64,000 nucleotides of DNA from Alphaproteobacteria bacterium (GTDB lineage Bacteria > Myxococcota_A > UBA796 > GCA-2862545): the NCBI GenBank assembly GCA_020632875.1, contig JACKET010000008.1, positions 62,001-126,000 of the forward strand, read 5' to 3'. Below, piece by piece: positions 17,594-25,352 of the stretch. The notes beneath the pieces are model-generated. The model was given only the letters and a program-made list of their open reading frames with translations. It was not told the DNA's origin and did no database searches. Each line of letters starts with the position of its first letter. The stretch's first letter is position 1. The position numbers were made by a program, and so were the translations under genes.

Positions 17594-18102
17594 CGGATTC
17601 CCTCCGCGGCGAGCGCCTTCTTCAAGCGCTTCACCACCTGGTGCATGCGGCCGAGCGCGGTGTTGACGGAGCAGCCCTGGCGACGGGCGATCTCGCGGAA
17701 CGCGACGTCGTCGCGCGTGCGGAGCCAGAACACCTCGGCGATCTCGGGCTTCAGGGACCGGAGCGTGCGCTCGACCACCGCCGCGATGTCGGCAGCCGCG
17801 AGCGCGCTGTGCGCGTCGGGCGGAGCCCCGGGCTCGAGCCCCCCGTCGAGGGGGACGAGCTCGACGCGGCGCCGCCGGTACCGGTCGATCAGCGCGCGGC
17901 GCGCGACCACGTAGACGAACGCGCGGAACGCCTCGTCGTCCGCACAGTCCGGATCCGCCGTCGCCACCTTGAGCCACACGTCCTGCGCGACCTCTTCGGC
18001 CTCCGCGCCGACCCGACGCCGGAGGAACCCCAGGATCTCGCCTTCGAGGCGGGCGATCCGGGCGCTCATCGTCGGTTCGGGGGCGTGCATGGCGGCGTCC
18101 AT
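17590..18102 (-). CDS. ECF-family RNA polymerase sigma factor
   Basis: About 170 residues with sigma region 2 (ILGFLRRRVGAEAEEVAQDVWLKV, then FRAFVYVVARRALIDRYRRR) and region 4 (LRSLKPEIAEVFWLRTRDDVAFREIARRQGCSVNTALGRM). It directs transcription of an envelope-response regulon and is controlled by the anti-sigma encoded next. The start is ambiguous: ATGs at 18105, 18102, 18090 and 18069 are in frame, and the only GGAG sits just before 18105, so 18102 is a compromise. The divergent TldD-like gene begins about 60 bases away, making co-regulation of that pair possible. Confidence 0.9.
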   Translation of the reverse strand: MDAAMHAPEPTMSARIARLEGEILGFLRRRVGAEAEEVAQDVWLKVATADPDCADDEAFRAFVYVVARRALIDRYRRRRVELVPLDGGLEPGAPPDAHSALAAADIAAVVERTLRSLKPEIAEVFWLRTRDDVAFREIARRQGCSVNTALGRMHQVVKRLKKALAAEGIR

Positions 18103-18161
18103 CATCTCCGAGAACGAACGGCGGCGACGGATATTGAATAGAGTTGCGCCGGAGGGACCCG

Positions 18162-19820
18162 TTGACCGGAATCCTGCTGGCGACCGCGATGGCGGCGCCC
18201 CTGATGGACGTGCTGTCCGACGAGCTCGACCGCGCGGTCGAGGTGTTCGGCGCGCAGCCCGAGAAGCCCCACTACATCGCGGTGTCGGTGCTCGAAGACC
18301 ACAGCACCTCGCTGTCCGCACGGTCCGGCACGATGGACTTCCGCGACGACGACACGAGCCGCTGGCTGGATGTCGACCTGCGCGTCGGCAGCGCAGCGCT
18401 CGACAGCACGCACCCGCTGCGCGGGTTCAGCGCGCTCGAGGGCGAGTCGCGCGGCCGCATCCGCCTGCCGCTCACCGAGGGCTTCGCCCTGCGCCACGCC
18501 CTCACGCGCGAGCTCGATGCCCGCTACCGCGAGGCGGCCGAGCACATGGTCGTGCTGCGCGCCAACCAGAACGTGCTGGTCGAAGAAGAGGCGAGCGCCG
18601 ACGACTTCGAGCCGCGAGAGGCCGTGCAGGGCAAGGTCGAGCTCCCAGCGGGCGAGATCGATGTCGCCAAGTGGGAGGCCCTGCTCAAAGCCGCGTCGGC
18701 ACGGGCGGATCGCAGCGAGCACGTGCACCTCGACGAGGTCCGTCTGAAGGTCACCCGCGAGCGGGTGTGGTTCCTCGACACCGAGGGCACGCGCCTCGAG
18801 CACGGGCGGCTGCACGCGCGCCTGGCGGTCGATCTGTCCACCACCGCCGAAGACGGCGACCAGGTGCAGGTCTTCGATGCGTTCGACGTCCACGACCCCG
18901 CTTCGCTGCCGACCGATCTCGACGACTGGATCGACGCCCACGTCGAGCGCCTCGAAGCGCTGCGAAAGGCCCCGCGGGGCGAGCCCTACAGCGGGCCCGT
19001 GGTGCTCGAGGGCCGCGCGGCGGGCGTGTTCTTCCACGAGGTCATGGGGCACCGGGTCGAGGGCCATCGCCAGAAGCGCGAGGACGAGGGCAAGACCTTC
19101 GCCGAGCACGTGGGCGAGCGCATCCTGCCCGAGTGGCTCGACGTGGTCGACGATCCGCGCGTCGAGCGGATGGCCGACACCGACCTGAACGGCTTCTACC
19201 GGTACGACGACGAAGGCGTGCCCGCGATGCCGGCCACCCTCGTCGAAGACGGGGTGTTCCGCGGCTTCCTGATGGGCCGCTCGCCGCTGCCCGACGTGCC
19301 GCACACCAACGGCCACGGCCGGCGCAGCACGGGCAATCCCCCGTCGTCGCGGATGGGCAACACCATCGTGACCGCCGAGAAGACCGTGTCGCGCGCGAAG
19401 CTCCGCGAGCAGCTGCTGAAGCGCGTCCGCGAGCAGGGCCTCGAGTACGGGTACGTGGTCGAGGACATCGAAGGCGGCTTCGCGCTCACCGGGCGCATGA
19501 TGCCGAACGCGTTCAACATCCGGGCGGTCGCGAGCTGGCGGGTCTTCGCGGACGGGCGTCCCGACGAGCTGATCCGCGGCATCGACCTCGTCGGCACGCC
19601 GTTCGTCGCGTTCTCGAACCTCTCCGCCGCCGACGACGCGCCCCAGGTGTTCAACGGCACGTGCGGCGCCGAGAGCGGCTGGGTGCCCGTGTCGGCCGTC
19701 GCTCCGGCCATCCTGTTCGACCGGCTGGAGTTCCAGCTCAAGGAGAAGGGGCAGGACCGCCCGCCCCTGTTGCCGAAGCCGCTCCCCGAGGACGACGGCG
19801 CGGCGGAGGTGTCGGAATGA
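18162..19820 (+). CDS. TldD/PmbA-family metalloprotease homologue, probably exported
   Basis: 552 residues from the TTG at 18162, which has GGAGG six bases upstream; the TTG at 18144 precedes that site and has no support. The first 15 residues (TGILLATAMAAPL) read as a short signal peptide, unusual for this normally cytosolic family. The TldD zinc motif HEVMGHRVEGH lies near residues 289-299 (HExxxH), followed by the conserved DGxxRGFLMGRSP and NGHGRRSTGNPPSSRMGN stretches. The heterodimer in E. coli (TldD/TldE) digests unfolded peptides such as the CcdA antitoxin and processes microcin B17. This copy overlaps its partner gene by four bases. Confidence 0.9.
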   Translation: MTGILLATAMAAPLMDVLSDELDRAVEVFGAQPEKPHYIAVSVLEDHSTSLSARSGTMDFRDDDTSRWLDVDLRVGSAALDSTHPLRGFSALEGESRGRIRLPLTEGFALRHALTRELDARYREAAEHMVVLRANQNVLVEEEASADDFEPREAVQGKVELPAGEIDVAKWEALLKAASARADRSEHVHLDEVRLKVTRERVWFLDTEGTRLEHGRLHARLAVDLSTTAEDGDQVQVFDAFDVHDPASLPTDLDDWIDAHVERLEALRKAPRGEPYSGPVVLEGRAAGVFFHEVMGHRVEGHRQKREDEGKTFAEHVGERILPEWLDVVDDPRVERMADTDLNGFYRYDDEGVPAMPATLVEDGVFRGFLMGRSPLPDVPHTNGHGRRSTGNPPSSRMGNTIVTAEKTVSRAKLREQLLKRVREQGLEYGYVVEDIEGGFALTGRMMPNAFNIRAVASWRVFADGRPDELIRGIDLVGTPFVAFSNLSAADDAPQVFNGTCGAESGWVPVSAVAPAILFDRLEFQLKEKGQDRPPLLPKPLPEDDGAAEVSE

Positions 19821-21499
19821 TCCCGCTCGTCGCGGCCCTCTTCGCCGCCCAGGCCCAGGACGAGGCGCTCGTCGACGCCCTGAAGGCCGAGATGGAGCGC
19901 GCCGGCGAGCTGAAGCTGCCGGAGGCCCCGCCGCTCTACGCGCTGCGCTACCGCCTCGCGATGCTCGACCAGCGCGACCTCGTGGCGCAGTTCGGCGAGG
20001 TGCTCGCCGAAGACGCGACCCCGTACCACGGCCTCGGTGTCGAGCTGCGCGTGGGCTCGCCGCAGTACGACAACACGGGCTTCGGGGGCTGGGAGAACGG
20101 GTTCGTGCGCGGCTCGCTCGCCGCCGACCCCACGCCCCACGAGACGCGCCAGACCGCGTGGCGCCTCACCGACCGCGCGTACAAGGAGGCCGTCGAGCAG
20201 CACGCCCGGAAGTCCGCGCAGTTCACGGCGCCGGACGACTATCCCGGCGACTGGGTCGTGATGGGGCCGCTCACCGCCGACGACGGCTGGGGCGAGCTCT
20301 CGGGTGCCGACGACCTGAAGGCGCGCGTCATCGCGCTGTCGGATGTCTTCACGCCCGTGGGCCACGAGCTGCTCGTGGGCCGCGTGGTGCTGGGCCAGGA
20401 GGCCGGGGGCGTCGTGCTCGTCGACACCGACGGCTCGCGCGTGCGCCGGCCGCTGGAGGAGACCACCCTCCGCGCCATGGCACACCTCCGCACCGACGAC
20501 GGGCACCTGCTCACCGACTCGCGCCTGTGGTCGGTCCGCCAGCCGTCGCAGCTCCCGTCCGAGGCCGAGATGCGGGCCGAGCTCGAGGCCATGCGCGACG
20601 CGCTCGTGGCCCGCGCCGACCGCGACGTGCTCGCCGACGAGTACGTGGGGCCGGTGCTCTTCGAGGGGCCCGCCGCGCTCGACGTGTTCCGCTACCTGCT
20701 CGTCCCGCAGCTCGAAGGCACGCCGTCCGAGGTCCCGTTCGACTCGTGGTTCGGCGACCTCGGCGAAGCGAAGAGCCCGGTGCGCGTGGGCCGACGCGTC
20801 CTCCCCGAGGGCTGGGCCGCGCACGACGACCCCACCGCGCACCCCGAGCACCCGAGCAGCTACGTCCACGACTGGGAGGGCACGCCCGCGAAGGACGTGC
20901 ACCTCGTCGAAGACGGCATCGTCCGCGACCTGCTGATGTCGCGTGTGCCGCGCAAGGGCCTCGAGCCCAACGGGCACGCGCGGGGGTTCCTGGGCTTCCG
21001 GGCGTCCGGCCGGGTCACCCAGCTCGAGGTCACGCCGAAGAAGGCCGCGAGCCACGGCAAGATCGTGAAGAAGGGCCTGAAGATGGCCGCGGCGTACGGC
21101 CGCGACCACCTCGTGGTCATCCGCCGGCTCGAAGAAGACGCCGTGCGCTCGGTCGACGCGACCACCTCGATCTTCAGCATGGGCGACGACGACGCGCTGC
21201 GCCTGCCGCCGCCCGTCGAGGTCGTGAAGGTGTTCGCCGACGGACACGAAGAGGTGCTGCGGGGCGCGCGGTTCGCGTCGGTGCAGCGGTTCGTGCTCCG
21301 CGACATCGCGCTCGCCGGCGAGCAGCGCGAAGGCACGTTCATGGCGCCGATCAGCGGCGACTACAGCGACCTCTCGCCGACCGAGGGCATGCCCACCTGG
21401 ATCTCGGCGCCCGACATCCTCGTCCGCGAGATCGAGCTGGTTCCGGCCGGGGGCGACCCCCGCGACAGGCCCGTGCTGACGCCGCGCGCCGCGAAGTGA
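19817..21499 (+). CDS. TldE/PmbA-like partner subunit, probably exported
   Basis: 560 residues; ATG overlaps the TldD-like stop (ATGA). The leader MIPLVAALFAAQAQ is a short signal peptide with AQA before the mature start. The body follows the TldD/PmbA fold (YHGLGVELRVGSP, YVGPVLFEGPAALDVFRYLL, EDGIVRDLLMSRVPRKG, NGHARGF), but the position equivalent to the HExxxH zinc helix is replaced by FEGPAALDVFRYLL, so it should be the non-catalytic subunit. Together with the gene at 18162 it would form a periplasmic heterodimeric peptidase. Converges with the coiled-coil gene at 21560. Confidence 0.88.
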   Translation: MIPLVAALFAAQAQDEALVDALKAEMERAGELKLPEAPPLYALRYRLAMLDQRDLVAQFGEVLAEDATPYHGLGVELRVGSPQYDNTGFGGWENGFVRGSLAADPTPHETRQTAWRLTDRAYKEAVEQHARKSAQFTAPDDYPGDWVVMGPLTADDGWGELSGADDLKARVIALSDVFTPVGHELLVGRVVLGQEAGGVVLVDTDGSRVRRPLEETTLRAMAHLRTDDGHLLTDSRLWSVRQPSQLPSEAEMRAELEAMRDALVARADRDVLADEYVGPVLFEGPAALDVFRYLLVPQLEGTPSEVPFDSWFGDLGEAKSPVRVGRRVLPEGWAAHDDPTAHPEHPSSYVHDWEGTPAKDVHLVEDGIVRDLLMSRVPRKGLEPNGHARGFLGFRASGRVTQLEVTPKKAASHGKIVKKGLKMAAAYGRDHLVVIRRLEEDAVRSVDATTSIFSMGDDDALRLPPPVEVVKVFADGHEEVLRGARFASVQRFVLRDIALAGEQREGTFMAPISGDYSDLSPTEGMPTWISAPDILVREIELVPAGGDPRDRPVLTPRAAK

Positions 21500-21513
21500 C
21501 CCCCTGAGAACGG

Positions 21514-21537
21514 AGGGCCCGCCGGATGGCGAGCCCT
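21514..21537. terminator. Possible bidirectional terminator hairpin
   Basis: Ten-base arms (AGGGCCCGCC and GGCGAGCCCT, one mismatch) around a GGAT loop, between two convergent genes. No T-run follows in either direction, so this is a weak call. Confidence 0.4.
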
Positions 21538-21559
21538 CGAATCGTGCGAAGCGTACCGG

Positions 21560-22450
21560 CTAGTCCGGCGGCGCGGCGCCCGAGATCGAGATGCCCTCGT
21601 GCTCGAGATCCGCCTCGGGAAGGGTCGGATCGCAGAGCAGCACGGCCCAGTCCTTCACGACCTTGTTCTCGTTGGCGGCGTCGAGCCACCGGCTGAACTC
21701 GGGCAGGTTCTCTTTCTTGGAGTCGATCTCGCGCACGGTGGGCACGGCCTGGCCGGCGAGCACGCAGTGCTTGAACTCGTTCCAGGTGGCGTCGGTCATC
21801 ATCTCGCCGACCGTCTCGCGGCACCGGCCCATCTTCTTGCGGGCGCCGTGGTCGCAGATGTCGACGACCGACTGGGCCTTGAAGTGCTTCCACTTGTTGA
21901 TGAGCGCGTCGGCCTTGTAGAGCTCTTTCTGCTCGGCCTCGAACTCGGCGCGGGCTTCGGCCTCTTCGAGCTGTACGATGGTCTTGCGCAGGTCGACGAT
22001 GAGCTGGTCGCGCTCGGCCTTCACGGTCTCGAGCTCTTCCTTCATCTCGGCCAGCTCGCGCTTCGCCTTCTCGAGCTCGGCGCGCAGGGCGGAGCCGCCA
22101 CCGCCGCCGCCGCCCTTCTTGGCGAGCTCGGACTGGAGGCGCTCGACCTCTTCGTTCTTCGCCTTCAGGTCTTTCGCGAGCGTGACCATCTTGGCCTGCA
22201 CCGCCTGGACCTCGTCGTCTTTCTCGATGATGAAGGGCGCACAGACCTCCTCGAGCTCCTCCTGCGTCAGATCGCGGGGGACCTCGACGGTCTTCGTCTC
22301 GGCCGGCTTGAGCAGCCAGATGATCAAGCCACCGAGCAGCGCCCCCACGAGGAGGGCCGCGCCGGCCGTGACGAACGGGAGGATGAACGCTGGAATCGAG
22401 CTGGACGCGCCGTAGTCGTCCTCTTCTTCGTCGAACTCGTCGTCATTCAT
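21560..22450 (-). CDS. Membrane-anchored coiled-coil protein
   Basis: 296 residues. A very acidic cytosolic tip (NDDEFDEEEDDYG) precedes one membrane helix at about 18-47. A Glu/Lys/Arg heptad coiled coil runs from about 75 to 185, broken once by an all-glycine linker (GGGGGGGS at about 114-121). The C-terminal 90 residues form a small domain with three cysteines (VDICDHGARKKMGRC, HCVLAG, LLCDP). The glycine hinge in the coil suggests flexibility. No family recognised; a spacer or envelope-spanning structural role is plausible. Confidence 0.75.
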   Translation of the reverse strand: MNDDEFDEEEDDYGASSSIPAFILPFVTAGAALLVGALLGGLIIWLLKPAETKTVEVPRDLTQEELEEVCAPFIIEKDDEVQAVQAKMVTLAKDLKAKNEEVERLQSELAKKGGGGGGGSALRAELEKAKRELAEMKEELETVKAERDQLIVDLRKTIVQLEEAEARAEFEAEQKELYKADALINKWKHFKAQSVVDICDHGARKKMGRCRETVGEMMTDATWNEFKHCVLAGQAVPTVREIDSKKENLPEFSRWLDAANENKVVKDWAVLLCDPTLPEADLEHEGISISGAAPPD

Positions 22451-22516
22451 CTCGGAATCTCACCTCTTGGGACCGGGCGACACTACCAGAAGCGCGCGCG
22501 TCGCGTCATCGGACCG

Positions 22517-23989
22517 TCACGGACCGCCCTTCAGCCGACCGAGGATCGCGTCGCGGGGCGTCACCCACTCCGCTTCCCACGAGAGCTCCGCGAGGCCCTT
22601 GTCGATCGCGTCCTTCGGCCCCACGACGACCCAGACGCGCGGAGCGTCTTCGCCGAGCACCGCCGCAGCGACCTCTCTCGCGCGTTCGATCGTCATCGCG
22701 TCGGCGGCGTCGATGCGTTTGCGCACGTCGGCCACCGACTCCTCCTGGTCGGCCAGGGTGTCGTAGAAGCCCTCGGCGTCGTCGATGGTGCCGCGGATCT
22801 GGTTGAACTCCATGACCTCGGCGCGCCACCAGGCGTCGATCTCCTCGTCGGTGACGCCGTTCGCGGCGACCTCGCCGATCTCCTTCTCGATCTCGGTGAC
22901 CGCGGCGGCGAAGTGCTCGCCGGGGATGTCGACCGACACGTTGAAGCTGCCGCGCTTCTCGCCGGCCGCGTACCAGGCGCCGACGCCGTAGGTCCAGCCC
23001 TTCTCCTCGCGGAGGTTCTTGTTCAGCCGCGCGAGGAAGTGCCCGCCGAGCGCGTAGCTCGCGGCCTCCATCCCGGCGAACTGCGGATCGAGCCGCGAGG
23101 GCGCGGGGATCCGGAGGCGCAGCGTGAGCTGCTCGGCATCGGGCATGGCGACCGCGATGACGCGATCGGCCGTGGGCGTCGGCGCATCGAGCACCTCCGA
23201 CCGCTCCCCGGCCTTCCCGAGCGAGCCGAACCGGGCCTTCAGCTTCGGCTCGATCTCCTCCCAGGCGAGGTCGCCCACCACGATGAGGGAGGCCGGCCCG
23301 GACGCGAGGATCTGCTGGTGCACCGCGACCACGTCCTTCCGCTTCACCTTCGCGTGGGCGGCCGGATCGGGGCGGTAGCCGTAGGGATGATCGGCCGCGT
23401 TCCAGGAGTACGCCTGCGCCGACCCCGCCACGCGCGCGGGGCTGGCCGGGCCGAGGATCTCGAAGAACCGGCGCGTCTCCTCCTTGTTCAGCTTGATCTC
23501 GCGGTTCGGGAAGGTCGGGTGCTTCACGACCTCCTCGAGCACGTCGAGCCCCGCATCGAGGTCGTCGAGCGGGACGGTGATGCCGACGCCCGTGCGGTGA
23601 TCGCCGAGGTACGCCCACAGGTCGAGGTCGAGCACGTCCTGGAGCTCGGAGAGCTTCGCCCCGTCGTACGCCTCGGTCGCGAGGTCCCACGTCGAGCCCA
23701 GCACGGAGTGCGCGGCCACGGCGTGGTCGGCGAGATCGACGCGCCCCTGCCACCAGGTGAGCTCGATCGTGGTCTTGCGGAGCCGGGGGACGCGCACGTA
23801 CAGCGCGTCGATGCCCGTACCGAGCTCGTGGCGCTCGAGGTCGTCGAGCTCGAGCGGGACGGGCGCCAGCACGTCGGGAGGATGCGAGCGATCGGGGCCC
23901 TCGAAGGCCGCTTCGTCGCCCATCGGAGTGCCGCTCGGGGGGGCCATCGGCACGTCTTCGGCGAATGCCGGGAGAATGAGCCACATCAT
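22517..23989 (-). CDS. M16-family peptidase, inactive subunit
   Basis: 490 residues from the ATG at 23989, which overlaps the stop of the active M16 gene (ATGA). The leader MMWLILPAFAED is a short signal peptide. M16 architecture is clear (SYALGGHFLARLNKNLREEKGWTYGVGAWY is the conserved C-domain R/Y region that binds substrate), but the HxxEH zinc helix is absent: the matching segment is AVAAHSVLGSTWDLA. Paired M16 subunits of this kind, one with zinc and one with the substrate-binding Arg-Tyr pair, act as heterodimers like mitochondrial processing peptidase and its bacterial relatives. Expected in the periplasm. Confidence 0.88.
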   Translation of the reverse strand: MMWLILPAFAEDVPMAPPSGTPMGDEAAFEGPDRSHPPDVLAPVPLELDDLERHELGTGIDALYVRVPRLRKTTIELTWWQGRVDLADHAVAAHSVLGSTWDLATEAYDGAKLSELQDVLDLDLWAYLGDHRTGVGITVPLDDLDAGLDVLEEVVKHPTFPNREIKLNKEETRRFFEILGPASPARVAGSAQAYSWNAADHPYGYRPDPAAHAKVKRKDVVAVHQQILASGPASLIVVGDLAWEEIEPKLKARFGSLGKAGERSEVLDAPTPTADRVIAVAMPDAEQLTLRLRIPAPSRLDPQFAGMEAASYALGGHFLARLNKNLREEKGWTYGVGAWYAAGEKRGSFNVSVDIPGEHFAAAVTEIEKEIGEVAANGVTDEEIDAWWRAEVMEFNQIRGTIDDAEGFYDTLADQEESVADVRKRIDAADAMTIERAREVAAAVLGEDAPRVWVVVGPKDAIDKGLAELSWEAEWVTPRDAILGRLKGGP

Positions 23990-25323
23990 CGGATCTCGAC
24001 CTCCACGGCACCCGCGATCATCCCGGTGTCGCCTTCGGGGACCACGGAGAGGGTGACGAGCTTCTCGGGGACCAGGTACTCGCGGAACACGCGCATCACG
24101 TCGTCGGACGTGACCGCTTCGACCTCGGCGTAGCGGGCCGCGCGGCAGTTCGGGTCGCCGTGCAGACGCTGGCAGTCGACCAGCACCTCGGCGCGGTTCT
24201 CGAGACCCTCGATCTCGTACAACCAGCCCGCGCGGACCGACTTCTTCGCACGGTCGAGCTCGGCCGAGGTGGGCGGCAGCTTGCCGAACTTCGCGAGCTG
24301 CTTGTCGACCTTCGCCTTCAGCTTGGGGAGCGCCATGTCGTCGGCGATGGCGACGATCACGAACTGCCCGCCGACCTCGGAGCCGGACTGGAACGCCCCC
24401 ACCCCGCTCGCGACGGAGTGGTCGTACTGCAGAGCGTCGTCGAGCCGCGTGCCCCGCCCGCCCGACAGGATGCTCGCGAGCAGCGACAGCGCGGGCTCGT
24501 CGGCGTGCCCGCCCTCGACGGTCGGCCACACCAGGTACACGGTGCGGTCTTCGACCCGGTCGGTGATGTAGTGGTCGCCGCGGACCTCGGGCCCGATCGG
24601 CACCGCCTTCGCGCGCTCTTCGGGGGGCCCCGGGTCGGGCACGTCGGAGAACCAGTGCTCGACGCGCTCGAGCGCCGCGGCCGTCTCGAAGTTGCCGACG
24701 AGCGCGAGCACGGCGCCGCGCGGCCGGTAGTGCCGCTTCCAGAAGTCGACGACGCCGTCGATCGTGTAGCCCTCGATGTCGGCGACCGTGCCGATCACCG
24801 TGTGCTGGTAGGGATGCCCCTTCGGCCAACCGACGAGCGCCAGCGCATCCCAGTTGCGGCCCCGCGGCTCGGCGTAGCCCTCGGCCCGCTCCTGGAGGAC
24901 GACCTTCTGCTGGTTCTGCAGGTTCTCGAGATCGAGCCCGGCCTCGAGGAAGCCCATCCGGTCGGACTCCATCATCAGCGCCAGGTCGAGCGCGCCGCTC
25001 GGGAAGGTCTCGTGGTAGGCGGTCTCGTCTTCGGACGTGAAGGCGTTGTTCCAGCCGCCTGCGGCGGTCAGCCACTCGTCGAACGCGTTGGTGGGGACGT
25101 TCGCCGACCCCTCGAACATCAGGTGCTCGAACAGGTGCGCACACCCGTACTCGCCGGGCTTCTCGTCGCGGGCGCCCACGTCGTAGTGCAGGTGCAGCGC
25201 GATGTTGTCGGTGTTGTGGTCCTCCGACAGCACGACCGTGAGGCCGTTGTCGAGGGTGTGGACGCTCGCTTCGACCGCGAAGGGGTCGTTCGCGAGGGCC
25301 AGTGCCGTCCAGGCGATGAGCAT
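23986..25323 (-). CDS. M16-family zinc peptidase, catalytic subunit
   Basis: 445 residues. The ATG at 25323 has GGAGG four bases upstream, and the leader MLIAWTALALAND is a short signal peptide with no basic residue. The zinc motif HLFEH is at residues 63-67, with the downstream NQQKVVLQER segment supplying the third ligand (about Glu145). TSEDETAYHETFPSG and RPRGAVLALVGNF are typical M16B features. It is translationally coupled to the zinc-less partner at 22517-23989. Likely a periplasmic oligopeptidase or processing protease. Confidence 0.9.
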   Translation of the reverse strand: MLIAWTALALANDPFAVEASVHTLDNGLTVVLSEDHNTDNIALHLHYDVGARDEKPGEYGCAHLFEHLMFEGSANVPTNAFDEWLTAAGGWNNAFTSEDETAYHETFPSGALDLALMMESDRMGFLEAGLDLENLQNQQKVVLQERAEGYAEPRGRNWDALALVGWPKGHPYQHTVIGTVADIEGYTIDGVVDFWKRHYRPRGAVLALVGNFETAAALERVEHWFSDVPDPGPPEERAKAVPIGPEVRGDHYITDRVEDRTVYLVWPTVEGGHADEPALSLLASILSGGRGTRLDDALQYDHSVASGVGAFQSGSEVGGQFVIVAIADDMALPKLKAKVDKQLAKFGKLPPTSAELDRAKKSVRAGWLYEIEGLENRAEVLVDCQRLHGDPNCRAARYAEVEAVTSDDVMRVFREYLVPEKLVTLSVVPEGDTGMIAGAVEVEIR

Positions 25324-25352
25324 GGGTCCTCCGGGCGCGCAGTCTACGTTAG

